Shown piece by piece: positions 18,166 through 26,519 of a stretch of DNA of 64,000 nucleotides (position 1 is its first letter; every line of letters starts with the position of its first letter). The position numbers and the translations under genes are program-made. Below the pieces are notes generated by a model that was given only the letters and a program-made list of their open reading frames with translations, was not told the DNA's origin and did not search any database. Source of the DNA: Shewanella zhangzhouensis (GTDB taxonomy: Bacteria > Pseudomonadota > Gammaproteobacteria > Enterobacterales > Shewanellaceae); contig NZ_CP080414.1 of NCBI RefSeq assembly GCF_019457615.1, forward strand, positions 3,160,501-3,224,500, written 5' to 3'.

Positions 18166-18441
18166 ATGGCCCGTACAGTTCAGTGTGTGTATCTGGGTAA
18201 AGAAGCCGAAGGTCTGGATTTCCAGCTTTACCCCGGCGAACTCGGCAAGCGCATTTTCGACACCATCAGCAAAGAAGCCTGGGGCGAGTGGCAGAAAAAG
18301 CAGACCATGCTTATCAATGAGAAAAAATTGAACATGATGAACATGGACCATCGCAAGCTGCTCGAAGAGCAAATGCAGCTGTTCCTGTTCGAAGGCAAGG
18401 ATGTGCAGATTGAAGGTTACGTTCCACCGAAACCTGAATGA
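18166..18441 (+). CDS. yggX: YggX, iron-trafficking / oxidative protection protein
   Basis: The 91-residue protein matches YggX, described as protecting iron-sulfur enzymes during oxidative stress. It has the single conserved Cys in [15 protein letters not shown], then [18 protein letters not shown], and [20 protein letters not shown]. It follows mutY by three bases and is surely cotranscribed. This pairing of two iron-sulfur-linked DNA and oxidant defence genes is the same in E. coli. A terminator follows. Confidence 0.94.
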   Translation: MARTVQCVYLGKEAEGLDFQLYPGELGKRIFDTISKEAWGEWQKKQTMLINEKKLNMMNMDHRKLLEEQMQLFLFEGKDVQIEGYVPPKPE

Positions 18442-19014
18442 TTCAGGGATGAATCGGTAACATCCTTCCTGATGCCATCTCCACTATGGTGTCACTCGAA
18501 TAAGGGCCCTCACGGGCCTTTTTGCTATCTGCGAACTTGGATGCAGGTGAAATCCTGCGGAATTTTTCAGTTTAAACCCTGCGGGTTTTATTGAGAGTGT
18601 CGCTTTGCCAGCGACTTAAGGTCGTGGGTCTCCTACCCAAACCCGGTTCAAGGCAACGCCTTGGATAAACTCTGCAGAGGAAGAAAGGATGGGAGAAAAG
18701 CCCGCAATCCCTTGCTGCCGCGCATCAAATCCACTGACGCCACAGTGGAAAAAGCATTACACAAGCAACACCTTAGCCATTGTTTTAATTTGCAATATAA
18801 AGCTAAAGACACACTACAGCATGGCGAAATAACCGGCAAGCTCTGGCAGCAATGCGATTGAAAAGGTAGGGCATACACAGAACACAAGAGAGAACGGAAA
18901 ACAGATGAAATGAAACGTGAATGAATGCAGGTAAGTGCAGAGAAGAAACCGCAAACAAAGCCGCCCTGCCGTCGGCGATACGGCCCCATACGTCGGGGCA
19001 CGCCTGTTTGATTG
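18442..19014. other. 573-base interval with no convincing gene
   Basis: After the yggX terminator (18502-18523) there are about 490 bases with no gene I can support. GCAGG / CCTGC-type elements at 18542-18558 and 18576-18585 make small hairpins. A minus-strand frame (18648-19058) is open for 136 codons, but it is Ser-, Cys- and Leu-rich, overlaps the next gene and has no recognisable family. A 47-codon plus frame from about 18690 has a GAGG site but also no family. In E. coli mltC follows yggX here, so this may be a deletion scar. Confidence 0.4.
18502..18523 (+). terminator. Terminator after yggX
   Basis: GGCCC / GGGCC with AAG / TTT outer pairs, a TCAC loop and a T run. Confidence 0.75.
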
Positions 19015-19389
19015 TTACTCCGTATAGCCTTTACGCACCAAAGAGAAACCAACCACACACTTGGTGAATTCCCCCTGGCCAGGCTGATACCTGAATGCCA
19101 CCTTCACATTCGGGTTATCCAAGGCTCTTTGCAGCACAGCAACCTGATCATCATTCAATACCCGACTGCCGCAAGACGCACCACCCCAGCGGTATTCCTC
19201 ATAAACACCCGAGGATATCTTGGTGAGAGCCTTACCGTGGTACTGCAGGTACTTATCTGCACTGGTGGTGTTTATCTCCAGAAATACCAGAGGAAAGTCC
19301 TCGGTATCAAAATCTTCAGCCAGCGCTGCGGTGGCGGACAATCCGTAAATCATCGCCGCCGACAAGCCCATCAGTTTTGCCATTTTCAT
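19015..19389 (-). CDS. Small exported protein, unknown function
   Basis: The 124-residue product has a signal peptide ending AALA (about residue 24) and a mature domain of 100 residues. Two Cys (in GGASCGSR near 92 and TKCVVG near 111) probably form a disulfide. GGAGG precedes the ATG with good spacing, which supports expression. I do not recognise the family. The gene is transcribed leftward alone, near the cytochrome b561-type gene, and its function cannot be inferred. Confidence 0.7.
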   Translation of the reverse strand: MKMAKLMGLSAAMIYGLSATAALAEDFDTEDFPLVFLEINTTSADKYLQYHGKALTKISSGVYEEYRWGGASCGSRVLNDDQVAVLQRALDNPNVKVAFRYQPGQGEFTKCVVGFSLVRKGYTE

Positions 19390-19565
19390 CTTTGACCTCC
19401 ATTTATATCAGCTTCCGTTAAATCAGATTAAAGGTAGGTCTGAAGTAGTAGATTCGCCAGTTTGCAAACGACTCTTCGCCGTCTGCAAAACCGGGAATTG
19501 GGTAGGCTCAGGACCAGTAAGACTCTGCACTAAAGGCGGCTTGAAGATACAGCCGCCATAACAGA

Positions 19566-20216
19566 TTACTCCTTTTCAACCTTGTAGCCTGTGACCATGG
19601 CCCCGACCAGATCTTCCCTGTGCACACGGGAGGATACAATTACACCGGCTATGTGCAGCAGCACCAGAAAGACGGTGAAGTTGGCAAAAAACTCATGAAT
19701 TTCTTCCCAAAACTCTTCATCCGGGTTTTCTTTTTCATGCTTGTTGCCATGCTCTTTTTCATGAGAGCTTTCGTTGTCGTAGCCATCCTCCAAACCCGCG
19801 GCAGGCAAAGACTCGGCCTGGGTCAGGCTAACTACGGCAAGCGGCCCTTTGCCTTCAAAACCGTAGGTTTTAAGCCCGGAAAATCCAGTCATGGCAATGC
19901 TTAACAACAGCGCTATCACCATGAGTCCACCAGCGGGATTATGGCCGCGGTAATGGGTTGCCTTTCCACCTGCCAATCCCTTGAGGTAAGCGATGGCGGT
20001 TGCAGGAGAGCGCACAAAGTCGCTGAATCTGGCATGCTTGCTGCCGATAAAGCCCCACAGAATACGTACCAGCAGCAGCGTCACTATCAGGTAGCCGCTG
20101 TATACATGCAGGCTTTCCCATTCGTCCCCGCTGAGGTAGCTGGTAAGAAAGGCTGCAACCAAGAGCCAGTGAAAACCCCGAACCACCCTGTCCCATACAT
20201 ATACTTTGCCATTCAT
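19566..20216 (-). CDS. Cytochrome b561-type membrane protein with acidic, His-rich insert
   Basis: The protein of about 216 residues has four predicted membrane helices and the di-heme cytochrome b pattern: WDRVVRGFHW near the start, ESLHVYSGYL in helix 2, RILWGFIGSKHARF, and VLLHIAGVIVSSRVHRED in helix 4. The family passes electrons between quinol and periplasmic partners. An unusual insert between helices 3 and 4 carries repeated His, Glu and Lys (about residues 140-170), possibly metal-binding. Starts at 20231, 20225 and 20216 are all possible, and 20216 has the best site. It is divergent from the LuxR-type regulator. Confidence 0.8.
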   Translation of the reverse strand: MNGKVYVWDRVVRGFHWLLVAAFLTSYLSGDEWESLHVYSGYLIVTLLLVRILWGFIGSKHARFSDFVRSPATAIAYLKGLAGGKATHYRGHNPAGGLMVIALLLSIAMTGFSGLKTYGFEGKGPLAVVSLTQAESLPAAGLEDGYDNESSHEKEHGNKHEKENPDEEFWEEIHEFFANFTVFLVLLHIAGVIVSSRVHREDLVGAMVTGYKVEKE

Positions 20217-20362
20217 CTCTTTCATCCCCATCGATTGGCCTTACGCCGGTTTAGGCCTATTATGGGGCGTGCAAGGCTATGAAGAAGTGGGCAAACGCCT
20301 GAAACACATGGTGTTAGGACATATGCCCAATAGCCGTTTTTCTGAATAAATCCGGAGGCCCC

Positions 20363-20854
20363 TTGAACCGGGACACTATTACCTTAGTCGTGCTGTTGCT
20401 CGTGATTATTGCCAGCGGCAGCGATATTTATATGGACCTGAGCCAGGGAGCATCCATGATGCACCTGATTGAGGAAGCCATAGTATTAGGCCTGGCAACC
20501 CTGCTGCTGAGCTGGTTTTCACTGAGCTACAAACGCCAGAAGCGCCAGATACAGGAGTTGTCTCAGGAGTTGCTGGAAGCCCGCAATCAGGCTCAGCCTA
20601 CGGATGCGGCACTGCTGGAAGCCCGTCATCGCCTCGCTGATGTGATGGCTATTCAGTTTGAAACCTGGGAGCTTTCACCCAGCGAAAAAGAAGTGGGCAT
20701 GCTGCTGCTGAAAGGATTATCGTTAAAAGAGATTGCCCTGCTCAGAGGCACCGCCGAAAAGACCATTCGCCAACAGGCCTCTGCCATCTATAAAAAAGCC
20801 GGCGTAGTCGGCAGGCACGGATTTGCCGCCTGGTTTATTGAAGACTTTCTCTGA
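20363..20854 (+). CDS. Membrane-anchored LuxR-type HTH regulator
   Basis: This 163-residue protein has two N-terminal hydrophobic helices (about residues 6-20 and 32-52), a helical linker rich in Gln and Glu (about 56-95) likely to form a coiled coil, and a C-terminal LuxR/GerE helix-turn-helix (about 103-155: LSPSEKEVGMLLLKGLSLKEIA, seen in two halves, then TAEKTIRQQASAIYKKAG). There is no receiver domain. It starts with TTG after a strong CCGGAGG. A DNA-binding protein tethered to the membrane suggests it senses something in the envelope. The divergent cytochrome b561-type gene is a possible target. Confidence 0.8.
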   Translation: MNRDTITLVVLLLVIIASGSDIYMDLSQGASMMHLIEEAIVLGLATLLLSWFSLSYKRQKRQIQELSQELLEARNQAQPTDAALLEARHRLADVMAIQFETWELSPSEKEVGMLLLKGLSLKEIALLRGTAEKTIRQQASAIYKKAGVVGRHGFAAWFIEDFL

Positions 20855-20925
20855 CCTTGAAGCCTTTGCACAGTGCCGTTCACCAGGGCAGCGCGTTACC
20901 AAGGGCAGCGTTTTACCAGGAAGTT

Positions 20926-21645
20926 TTACCAGGAAATAGTAGCGCCGTCATAAGCAAGGAAGCTGCCACTGTCACCTACCTCTGCCCTAGCAATAATACC
21001 CATTAAATCAGCGGCTACCCGCTCGGGTAAAAACAGCTTATCTTCGGGCACATTGGCCTGAAACGGCGCAGATAAGCGGGTCTTGGTGGTGCCGGGATGC
21101 AGGGCCAGCACCACGCCCCGTTGCAGGCTGCGCTGCCACTCCACTGCCAGGGTTTTAATCAGCATATTGAGGGCTGCCTTGGACGCCCGGTAGCTGTACC
21201 AGCCGCCCAGGCGGTTATCACTGATACTGCCAACCCGGGCAGAAAGCACGGCAAGTCGCGGCGAAGCGCTGGACTTCAATTTGGCGCTGAAGTGTTTGGC
21301 GAGCAGCAAAGTGGGCAAGGTATTCAACCTCATATTGTGCAGGAAAAACTCCCCATCAAACTGCGAAAGGGATTTTTCCGGCCCCTTGCTGGCTGTGTGC
21401 AACATGCCCACGCAGTTAATAAGCCAGTCCAGACTCTCGAAGCTTTCGCTTAATGCCTTTATCGCGGCCTCATCGGTCACATCGAGCCTGTGCCAGCTGA
21501 CGCCGGGAATATGTGCGCTGCTGGCCATGATGTTTCTTGTGTAGAAGGTTGCGTGCACTTCGGCATCGGGAAAACTAGCCAACGCCTCTTTGACCATGGC
21601 GCTACCGATACCGCCGCTGCCACCCACTATCAGAATCTTCATCAT
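20926..21645 (-). CDS. Short-chain dehydrogenase/reductase
   Basis: The 239-residue protein is an SDR with the Rossmann motif VGGSGGIGSAM near residue 8, the NCVGMLH element, the catalytic Ser region, and YSYRASKAALNM with the Tyr-x3-Lys pair near 150-154. It resembles the CsgA/YgfF-like NAD(P)H-dependent SDRs of unknown substrate. Its ATG overlaps the stop of the photolyase-like gene (ATGATGA), so the two are translationally coupled and may act together, perhaps in pigment or pterin metabolism (inferred). Confidence 0.88.
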   Translation of the reverse strand: MMKILIVGGSGGIGSAMVKEALASFPDAEVHATFYTRNIMASSAHIPGVSWHRLDVTDEAAIKALSESFESLDWLINCVGMLHTASKGPEKSLSQFDGEFFLHNMRLNTLPTLLLAKHFSAKLKSSASPRLAVLSARVGSISDNRLGGWYSYRASKAALNMLIKTLAVEWQRSLQRGVVLALHPGTTKTRLSAPFQANVPEDKLFLPERVAADLMGIIARAEVGDSGSFLAYDGATISW

Positions 21646-23366
21646 AGCCGCTCCAAATCGGCAATATACTGCTCGGCGGTAGCCAGAATCGCGCTGCGCT
21701 GCGACTCAGCCAGCTTGTACCAGCTGGCGAAAATCATCCCCAGCCGATGGTTGGCACCAAGGCGCTCTTTATGTTTATGCATAAAGCGCCAATACAGGCT
21801 GTTAAAGGGGCACGAACCCGCACCGCTTTTGGCCTTGACGTTGTAATAGCAGCCCTGGCAGTAGTCACTCATTTTGTTGATATAGGCGCCGCTGGCGGCA
21901 TAGGGTTTGGTGCCCACAATACCGCCATCGGCAAACAGCGCCATGCCACGGGTGTTGGGCATCTCGACCCACTCGATGGCATCCACATAGATGCCAAGGT
22001 ACCACTCGTCTACCTGTGCGGGGTCGATGTCGGTGAGCAGGCAAAAGTTGCCGGTGATCATAAGCCTTTGGATATGATGGGCATAGGCGTAATCCAGCGA
22101 CTGCCCTATGGCGCGGCTCATACACTTCATGCGGGTATCACCGCCCCAGAAATAGTGCGGCAGCCGCTTTTGAGCGCCAAGGGCGTTAAGGCCGGCGTAA
22201 TCCGGCATATTGGCCCAATAGACGCCGCGCACATATTCCCGCCAGCCAAGGATTTGCCGCACAAATCCTTCTACCTGCGCCATATCGATTGCGCTGCTTA
22301 TTCCATCTTTGCCGCTGGCCTCACAGGCGCTGATGGCAGCTTCTATCACCTCGGCTGGATGCAGTATTTTGCTGTTTATCGAAAAGGATAAGCGGCTGTG
22401 GTAAAGGCTCCAGGCGGATGGGTGGTTTGCCGTCATCGCATCCTGAAAGCGGCCGAACAGCGGCAGGCAATGACGACAAAAATGGGCCAGCAGCGCCAAG
22501 CTCTGCTGGCGATTGATGGGCCACAAAAGTGTGCTTTTTGTGGTCTGGGATGCACTGTCGATATCATGCTCAAGTTCAGGTTGAGTTAACGGGGCAAAGA
22601 GGCCACCGCTGGCGTAGAACTCACTTCCTTTTACGAAGGTTTGCTTCGCTCCGGTCTCAAGATGACCGAAGGTAACAATGCCGTGGCGCTGCAGGCGCGA
22701 GACTATCTCGCTGATATCATTTGTAAACAGCAAAGGCTGCGGCAAGTTTGCAATATCCGCCGCTTTTAATTTATTGCGGTTACTGGCATCGAAATTCCAC
22801 TGGCCACCCATTGGCCTGGCGCCATCCATCAGTATGTGAAATCGCTTTCGCATCCGCCGATAAAAGCTTTCCATAAGAATATGTTTGCCTTTTGGAAAGA
22901 GCGTACTTATCTCATCGAACGGCAGTAAAAAGTGCTCGCTCTCCACCATCTCGACTTGCACCCCAGTCGGCTGAAAGCTGCCTAACTGTGAAAGCAGCCG
23001 ATATTCATCCGGGCGCTGATATTCAAAGCGGCCGGCGCCTGTTATTTGCAGCACATGACTTAAGAGCGCTGGCAGGTCGGCAAAATCGGAGGTGTCGTCC
23101 AGGGTAAGGTGCAGCAACTCATGCCCCCCTGCCTTAAGGCTTGTGGCAAAGTCCGCCATGGCCGCGAAAAAGGCGCACACCTTCTGGATATGATGGGTGA
23201 CGTATCTGTTTTCCTGCTTCAGCTCAGCGATGAGATAGAGCACGCCATCATCGCGCTCACTGAACCAGGAATGCTGGCTGTTAAGCTGGTCGCCAAGGAG
23301 TAATCGCAGTGTATGGAACTGAAAATCGCCCTTGGGGCTTTGGAGTAACATCAGGTTATGGCTCAT
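21642..23366 (-). CDS. Iron-sulfur cryptochrome/photolyase (PhrB/CryB-like)
   Basis: The 574-residue protein belongs to the FeS-BCP branch of the cryptochrome/photolyase family, flavoproteins that repair (6-4) photoproducts in the known cases. Four Cys at about 415, 503, 506 and 519 have spacings of 88, 3 and 13. These equal those I recall for Agrobacterium PhrB and should hold a [4Fe-4S] cluster. The FAD region includes MITGNF and VDAIEWVEMPNTRGM. The usual start (LRLLLGDQLN) is preceded here by about 18 extra residues. It is the first gene of a two-gene operon with the SDR. Confidence 0.88.
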   Translation of the reverse strand: MSHNLMLLQSPKGDFQFHTLRLLLGDQLNSQHSWFSERDDGVLYLIAELKQENRYVTHHIQKVCAFFAAMADFATSLKAGGHELLHLTLDDTSDFADLPALLSHVLQITGAGRFEYQRPDEYRLLSQLGSFQPTGVQVEMVESEHFLLPFDEISTLFPKGKHILMESFYRRMRKRFHILMDGARPMGGQWNFDASNRNKLKAADIANLPQPLLFTNDISEIVSRLQRHGIVTFGHLETGAKQTFVKGSEFYASGGLFAPLTQPELEHDIDSASQTTKSTLLWPINRQQSLALLAHFCRHCLPLFGRFQDAMTANHPSAWSLYHSRLSFSINSKILHPAEVIEAAISACEASGKDGISSAIDMAQVEGFVRQILGWREYVRGVYWANMPDYAGLNALGAQKRLPHYFWGGDTRMKCMSRAIGQSLDYAYAHHIQRLMITGNFCLLTDIDPAQVDEWYLGIYVDAIEWVEMPNTRGMALFADGGIVGTKPYAASGAYINKMSDYCQGCYYNVKAKSGAGSCPFNSLYWRFMHKHKERLGANHRLGMIFASWYKLAESQRSAILATAEQYIADLERL

Positions 23367-23701
23367 TCCGGCTGGCTGGGAAAGGCCACGGCTACATTCG
23401 CTTTGAATGCATTGCTGCGAATGATGGTTACAAGCCGCAGTTGCCGTGGCAGTCAGCTCTGATTACGAAACAGCGGCGCAAAGCGATCATCAAAGCTCAA
23501 TTAGATTGAGAAAGCTCCAAAGGTGCCAGCGTGAATCTGAAGGAGTAAGCCAGCGACATTTCGGCTATTACAAATCGGCTATTGCAAATCGTCAATTGGC
23601 CAACCGGGATGCTGTTAAAGCGGCTCCAGGCAACTAAATTGCTGGCTCAAGCGCACACAAATGAACGCCGGGCAGAGCCCGGCGTTAAGAGACAAAGCTA
23701 A
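23367..23701. other. 335-base upstream region of the photolyase operon
   Basis: No gene is evident. At 23561-23588 there is a tandem direct repeat of a 14-base unit (TCGGCTATTACAAA, then the same with one G for A), with a partial third unit. A perfect 10-base-pair hairpin at 23664-23686 lies just beyond secF. A regulatory role in photolyase expression is possible. Confidence 0.4.
23664..23686 (-). terminator. Hairpin beyond secF, weak terminator
   Basis: AACGCCGGGC / GCCCGGCGTT with a 3-base loop. Only CATTTG follows on the leftward strand, so the T run is poor, and it may be a 3'-end stabiliser. Confidence 0.5.
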
Positions 23702-24619
23702 TCAGCGCCTGGGCTGGCTGGCATTTTCAGCCAAAAGCTCACTATCGGGCGTTTTGCGGTAGTGCGCAGGGCTCAACCCCAAAAGCTCAGGCAATACAGT
23801 CCCCACGGATACAGAGGAGAAGGTGCCAGTGACTATGCCAACAAACATGGCCACCGCAAAGCCTTCCAGCGGCGCGCCGCCAAGCAGCCACAAAGCGCCA
23901 ACTGTGATAAGCGTGGTGCCCGATGTCACCATGGTGCGGGAGAAAGTCTGCACTATGGCCGCATCGTTAACCTCGGTGAGCCTGGATTTGGGCCTGGCTA
24001 TCAAAAGCTCCCTTATCCGGTCGGCGATAATGATTGAGTCATTGAGGGAGTAACCCAGCACCGCCAGCACGGCCGCCAGCACAGTGAGATTGAATTCCAT
24101 CCCCGTCAGGGCAAATACCCCCAGCACCAGAACCACGTCATGCACCAGTGCAAAGAGCGCCCCGGCCGCGAGGCGCCACTCAAAGCGCAGCGACAGATAG
24201 CCAAGGATACAGAGCATGGCGATGAGGAGCGCAAGTCCACCCTGCTCAAACAGTTCCTGCCCTACCTGGGGTGACACTGAGTCCCGGTCAAGCACCTGCA
24301 TTGTGGGGTCGAGCTGCAACAAAGATTGATTGAAGTCGGCAAGGGTCTGAGTATCCAGGGTGGCCCCCATGCGAATTAAAAAGCGCCCCGGCTCAGTGGC
24401 GACCACAGAGATACTGCCATCACCAAGATGTGCCAGGGCAGTTTCGACCTGGTCAATGCGGGTGTCGGTTGCCATGGCGACTTCTGCAAAGGCGCCGCCG
24501 GTAAAATCCAGCCCGAGGTTAAATCCCCGGGTGGATATCGCCAGCACCGACAGCAGTAAGGCCACGATGGAAATCAGGCTCATCAGGTGTCTCATCCGGG
24601 TCAAATTCAATGTTTTCAT
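23702..24619 (-). CDS. Second-copy SecF-type protein translocase subunit
   Basis: The 305-residue protein is SecF-like. It has an N-terminal helix, a periplasmic head containing GFNLGLDFTGGAFAEV, and five C-terminal helices with GYSLNDSIIIADRIREL and the VTSGTTLITVGALWLLGG element. SecDF uses the proton gradient to pull exported proteins across the inner membrane. The main secDF normally sits with yajC and tgt, neither of which is here, so I take this as a paralogous copy (secF2). It starts two bases after secD2. Confidence 0.85.
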   Translation of the reverse strand: MKTLNLTRMRHLMSLISIVALLLSVLAISTRGFNLGLDFTGGAFAEVAMATDTRIDQVETALAHLGDGSISVVATEPGRFLIRMGATLDTQTLADFNQSLLQLDPTMQVLDRDSVSPQVGQELFEQGGLALLIAMLCILGYLSLRFEWRLAAGALFALVHDVVLVLGVFALTGMEFNLTVLAAVLAVLGYSLNDSIIIADRIRELLIARPKSRLTEVNDAAIVQTFSRTMVTSGTTLITVGALWLLGGAPLEGFAVAMFVGIVTGTFSSVSVGTVLPELLGLSPAHYRKTPDSELLAENASQPRR

Positions 24620-24621
24620 GG

Positions 24622-26457
24622 TTATATCCTCACTGCCTTACGCTCGTCGCGACCATAAACCCAATTGATGATGAGCCGTGACATAAAAATACCTGTGATC
24701 ATCGAGGTGATAAGCCCCAGCCCCAACGTCAGGGCAAATCCCTGAATGGGCCCGTTACCGATGGCGTACAGCACCAGTGCTGTGATCATGGTAGTGAGGT
24801 TGGCATCCATTATGGTGCCAAAGGCACTGGCAAACCCCTTGTCTATGGACAGAGCCAGGCTTCTGCCCTCCTTCATCTTGTCGCGGATACGCTCAAAAAT
24901 CAGGACGTTGGTATCCACTGCCATACCAACGGTGAGCACCAAACCCGCAATACCCGGCAGGGTGAGCACTGCGCCGGGAATAAGCGCCAGCAGCCCAAGC
25001 AGCATCACCAGATTGGCCAGCAGCGCCACATTGGCCACCCAACCGAGGCGGCGATACCAAAGCGCCATAAACAGCAGGGTTGCCCCCATACCCAGCGCCA
25101 GCGCAGCAAAGCCATTGTGAATATTCTCGGCGCCGAGACTTGGGCCTATGGTACGCTCCTTCTGAATGGTTACGGGCGCCGTCATCGACCCTGCCCGCAG
25201 CAGCATGGCAAGTTCCTGCGCCTCTTCATGGCTGCCAAGTCCAGTGATGGAGAAACGGTTACCCAGTTGGCTGTTGATGGTGGCGACTGAAATCACCCGA
25301 CTGTCTTTTACCGTGCCTTCGGCGCTGGCGCGGTACTCACTGTAACGGGTGGCCATTGGCTCACCGATATGGCCGCGGGAAAAGTCAGAGATGCGTTTGC
25401 CACCCTCGGTATCCAGCACAATATTCACCGAAGGGCGCCCCATTTCATCACTGCCGGAGCGGGCATCGGCTATGTGTTCACCGCCGAGAACCGGCGCAGG
25501 GTTAAGCCCGATACGACCTTCTCCAAAGACTGTTTGCAGCGCATTGCCGCTCTCACTGAGCTCATGGAAGGATAAGCTCGCCGTAGCGCCTATGACCCGT
25601 TTGGCTGCAACCGGGTCCTGCACGCCGGGCAACTCTACCAGAATGCGATTTTCCCCGTGGCGCTGCACGACAGCCTCAGTGATCCCAAGCTGCTGAATAC
25701 GTCCGCGCATGATGCTGATATTTTCTTTAAGGGTTTGCGACACCATAGCGGCCCGTTCAGTGTCTTTCAGGCGCAAAAAAAGCGCGCCGTCCACAGACTC
25801 GGTCTGCCACTGGGGATAACTCCGCACCAGGTAGCTTTTAAGCTCAGCAATACTCTTTTCGGCGCCGGATAACTTAATGGCCTCGGGATTTGCAGCAAGT
25901 TTGCTTTCGTCTTTCAGTACGGCAACCGATCTCAGCCCCTTTTCTCTGATTGCCTGGCGAATAGCCCCGCTCAGGGCATCGCCCTGCGCCTTGAAGACTG
26001 GCGCCGTATCGACCTGCATCAAAAATTGCACCCCACCACGCAAGTCCAGCCCCAGCTTGATGGGGGATAAACCCAGCCTGCCGAGCCACTGGGGCGCCGC
26101 AGGTACCATAGAAAGCGTAATGGAGGCGGGGTCGTGGGCTTCTTCTGCCAATAACTGGCGTGCCGCCATCTGCTGATTTTCATCGCTGAGGGTGATTTGA
26201 AAGCCCTTGTCACCTGGCTTAATGGAAACCACGCCTATGTGGGCCTCTGTGAGGATTTGCCCGGCTTGCTCTGGCGCTATCCAGGCGTCTTTACCCAGAG
26301 TCAGGGCCGCCTTTTCACCAAAAAAGCTCGGCAGTGCAGAAAGCGCCAGGAGTATCAGCGCCACCAAAAAGGTCAGCGCCAGCCAGGGGGAAGTACGATT
26401 CAGGGTTTTGCGGGCGTTGCTACGCCGCCCGCTGTGAAGCAGTTGATCTGTCAGCAT
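24622..26457 (-). CDS. Second-copy SecD-type protein translocase subunit
   Basis: This 611-residue protein is SecD-like. It has one N-terminal helix (about residues 26-45), a large periplasmic head containing LGLDLRGGVQFLMQVD and VELPGVQDPVAAKRVIGATASL (in parts), and five C-terminal helices with GMAVDTNVLIFERIRDKMKEG and FASAFGTIMDANLTTM. The motifs needed for proton-coupled function look intact. Its sequence diverges from standard SecD in the head region. The upstream neighbours are two unrecognised proteins instead of yajC, suggesting a specialised export pathway. Confidence 0.87.
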   Translation of the reverse strand: MLTDQLLHSGRRSNARKTLNRTSPWLALTFLVALILLALSALPSFFGEKAALTLGKDAWIAPEQAGQILTEAHIGVVSIKPGDKGFQITLSDENQQMAARQLLAEEAHDPASITLSMVPAAPQWLGRLGLSPIKLGLDLRGGVQFLMQVDTAPVFKAQGDALSGAIRQAIREKGLRSVAVLKDESKLAANPEAIKLSGAEKSIAELKSYLVRSYPQWQTESVDGALFLRLKDTERAAMVSQTLKENISIMRGRIQQLGITEAVVQRHGENRILVELPGVQDPVAAKRVIGATASLSFHELSESGNALQTVFGEGRIGLNPAPVLGGEHIADARSGSDEMGRPSVNIVLDTEGGKRISDFSRGHIGEPMATRYSEYRASAEGTVKDSRVISVATINSQLGNRFSITGLGSHEEAQELAMLLRAGSMTAPVTIQKERTIGPSLGAENIHNGFAALALGMGATLLFMALWYRRLGWVANVALLANLVMLLGLLALIPGAVLTLPGIAGLVLTVGMAVDTNVLIFERIRDKMKEGRSLALSIDKGFASAFGTIMDANLTTMITALVLYAIGNGPIQGFALTLGLGLITSMITGIFMSRLIINWVYGRDERKAVRI

Positions 26458-26519
26458 AATGTTCTCTTCCGGAAAAGCTCAGTTACAGTCCGCCTTTGCA
26501 GGTCAGACGGCTATGGCAC

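Noticed and set aside
18610..18660. A stretch with GGTTCAAGG and a small stem, resembling part of a tRNA.
   Set aside because: No acceptor, D-arm or T-arm pairing can be built, and no CCA end is present.
18648..19058. A 136-codon minus-strand frame after yggX.
   Set aside because: Ser-, Cys- and Leu-rich, overlaps the next gene, no recognisable domain.
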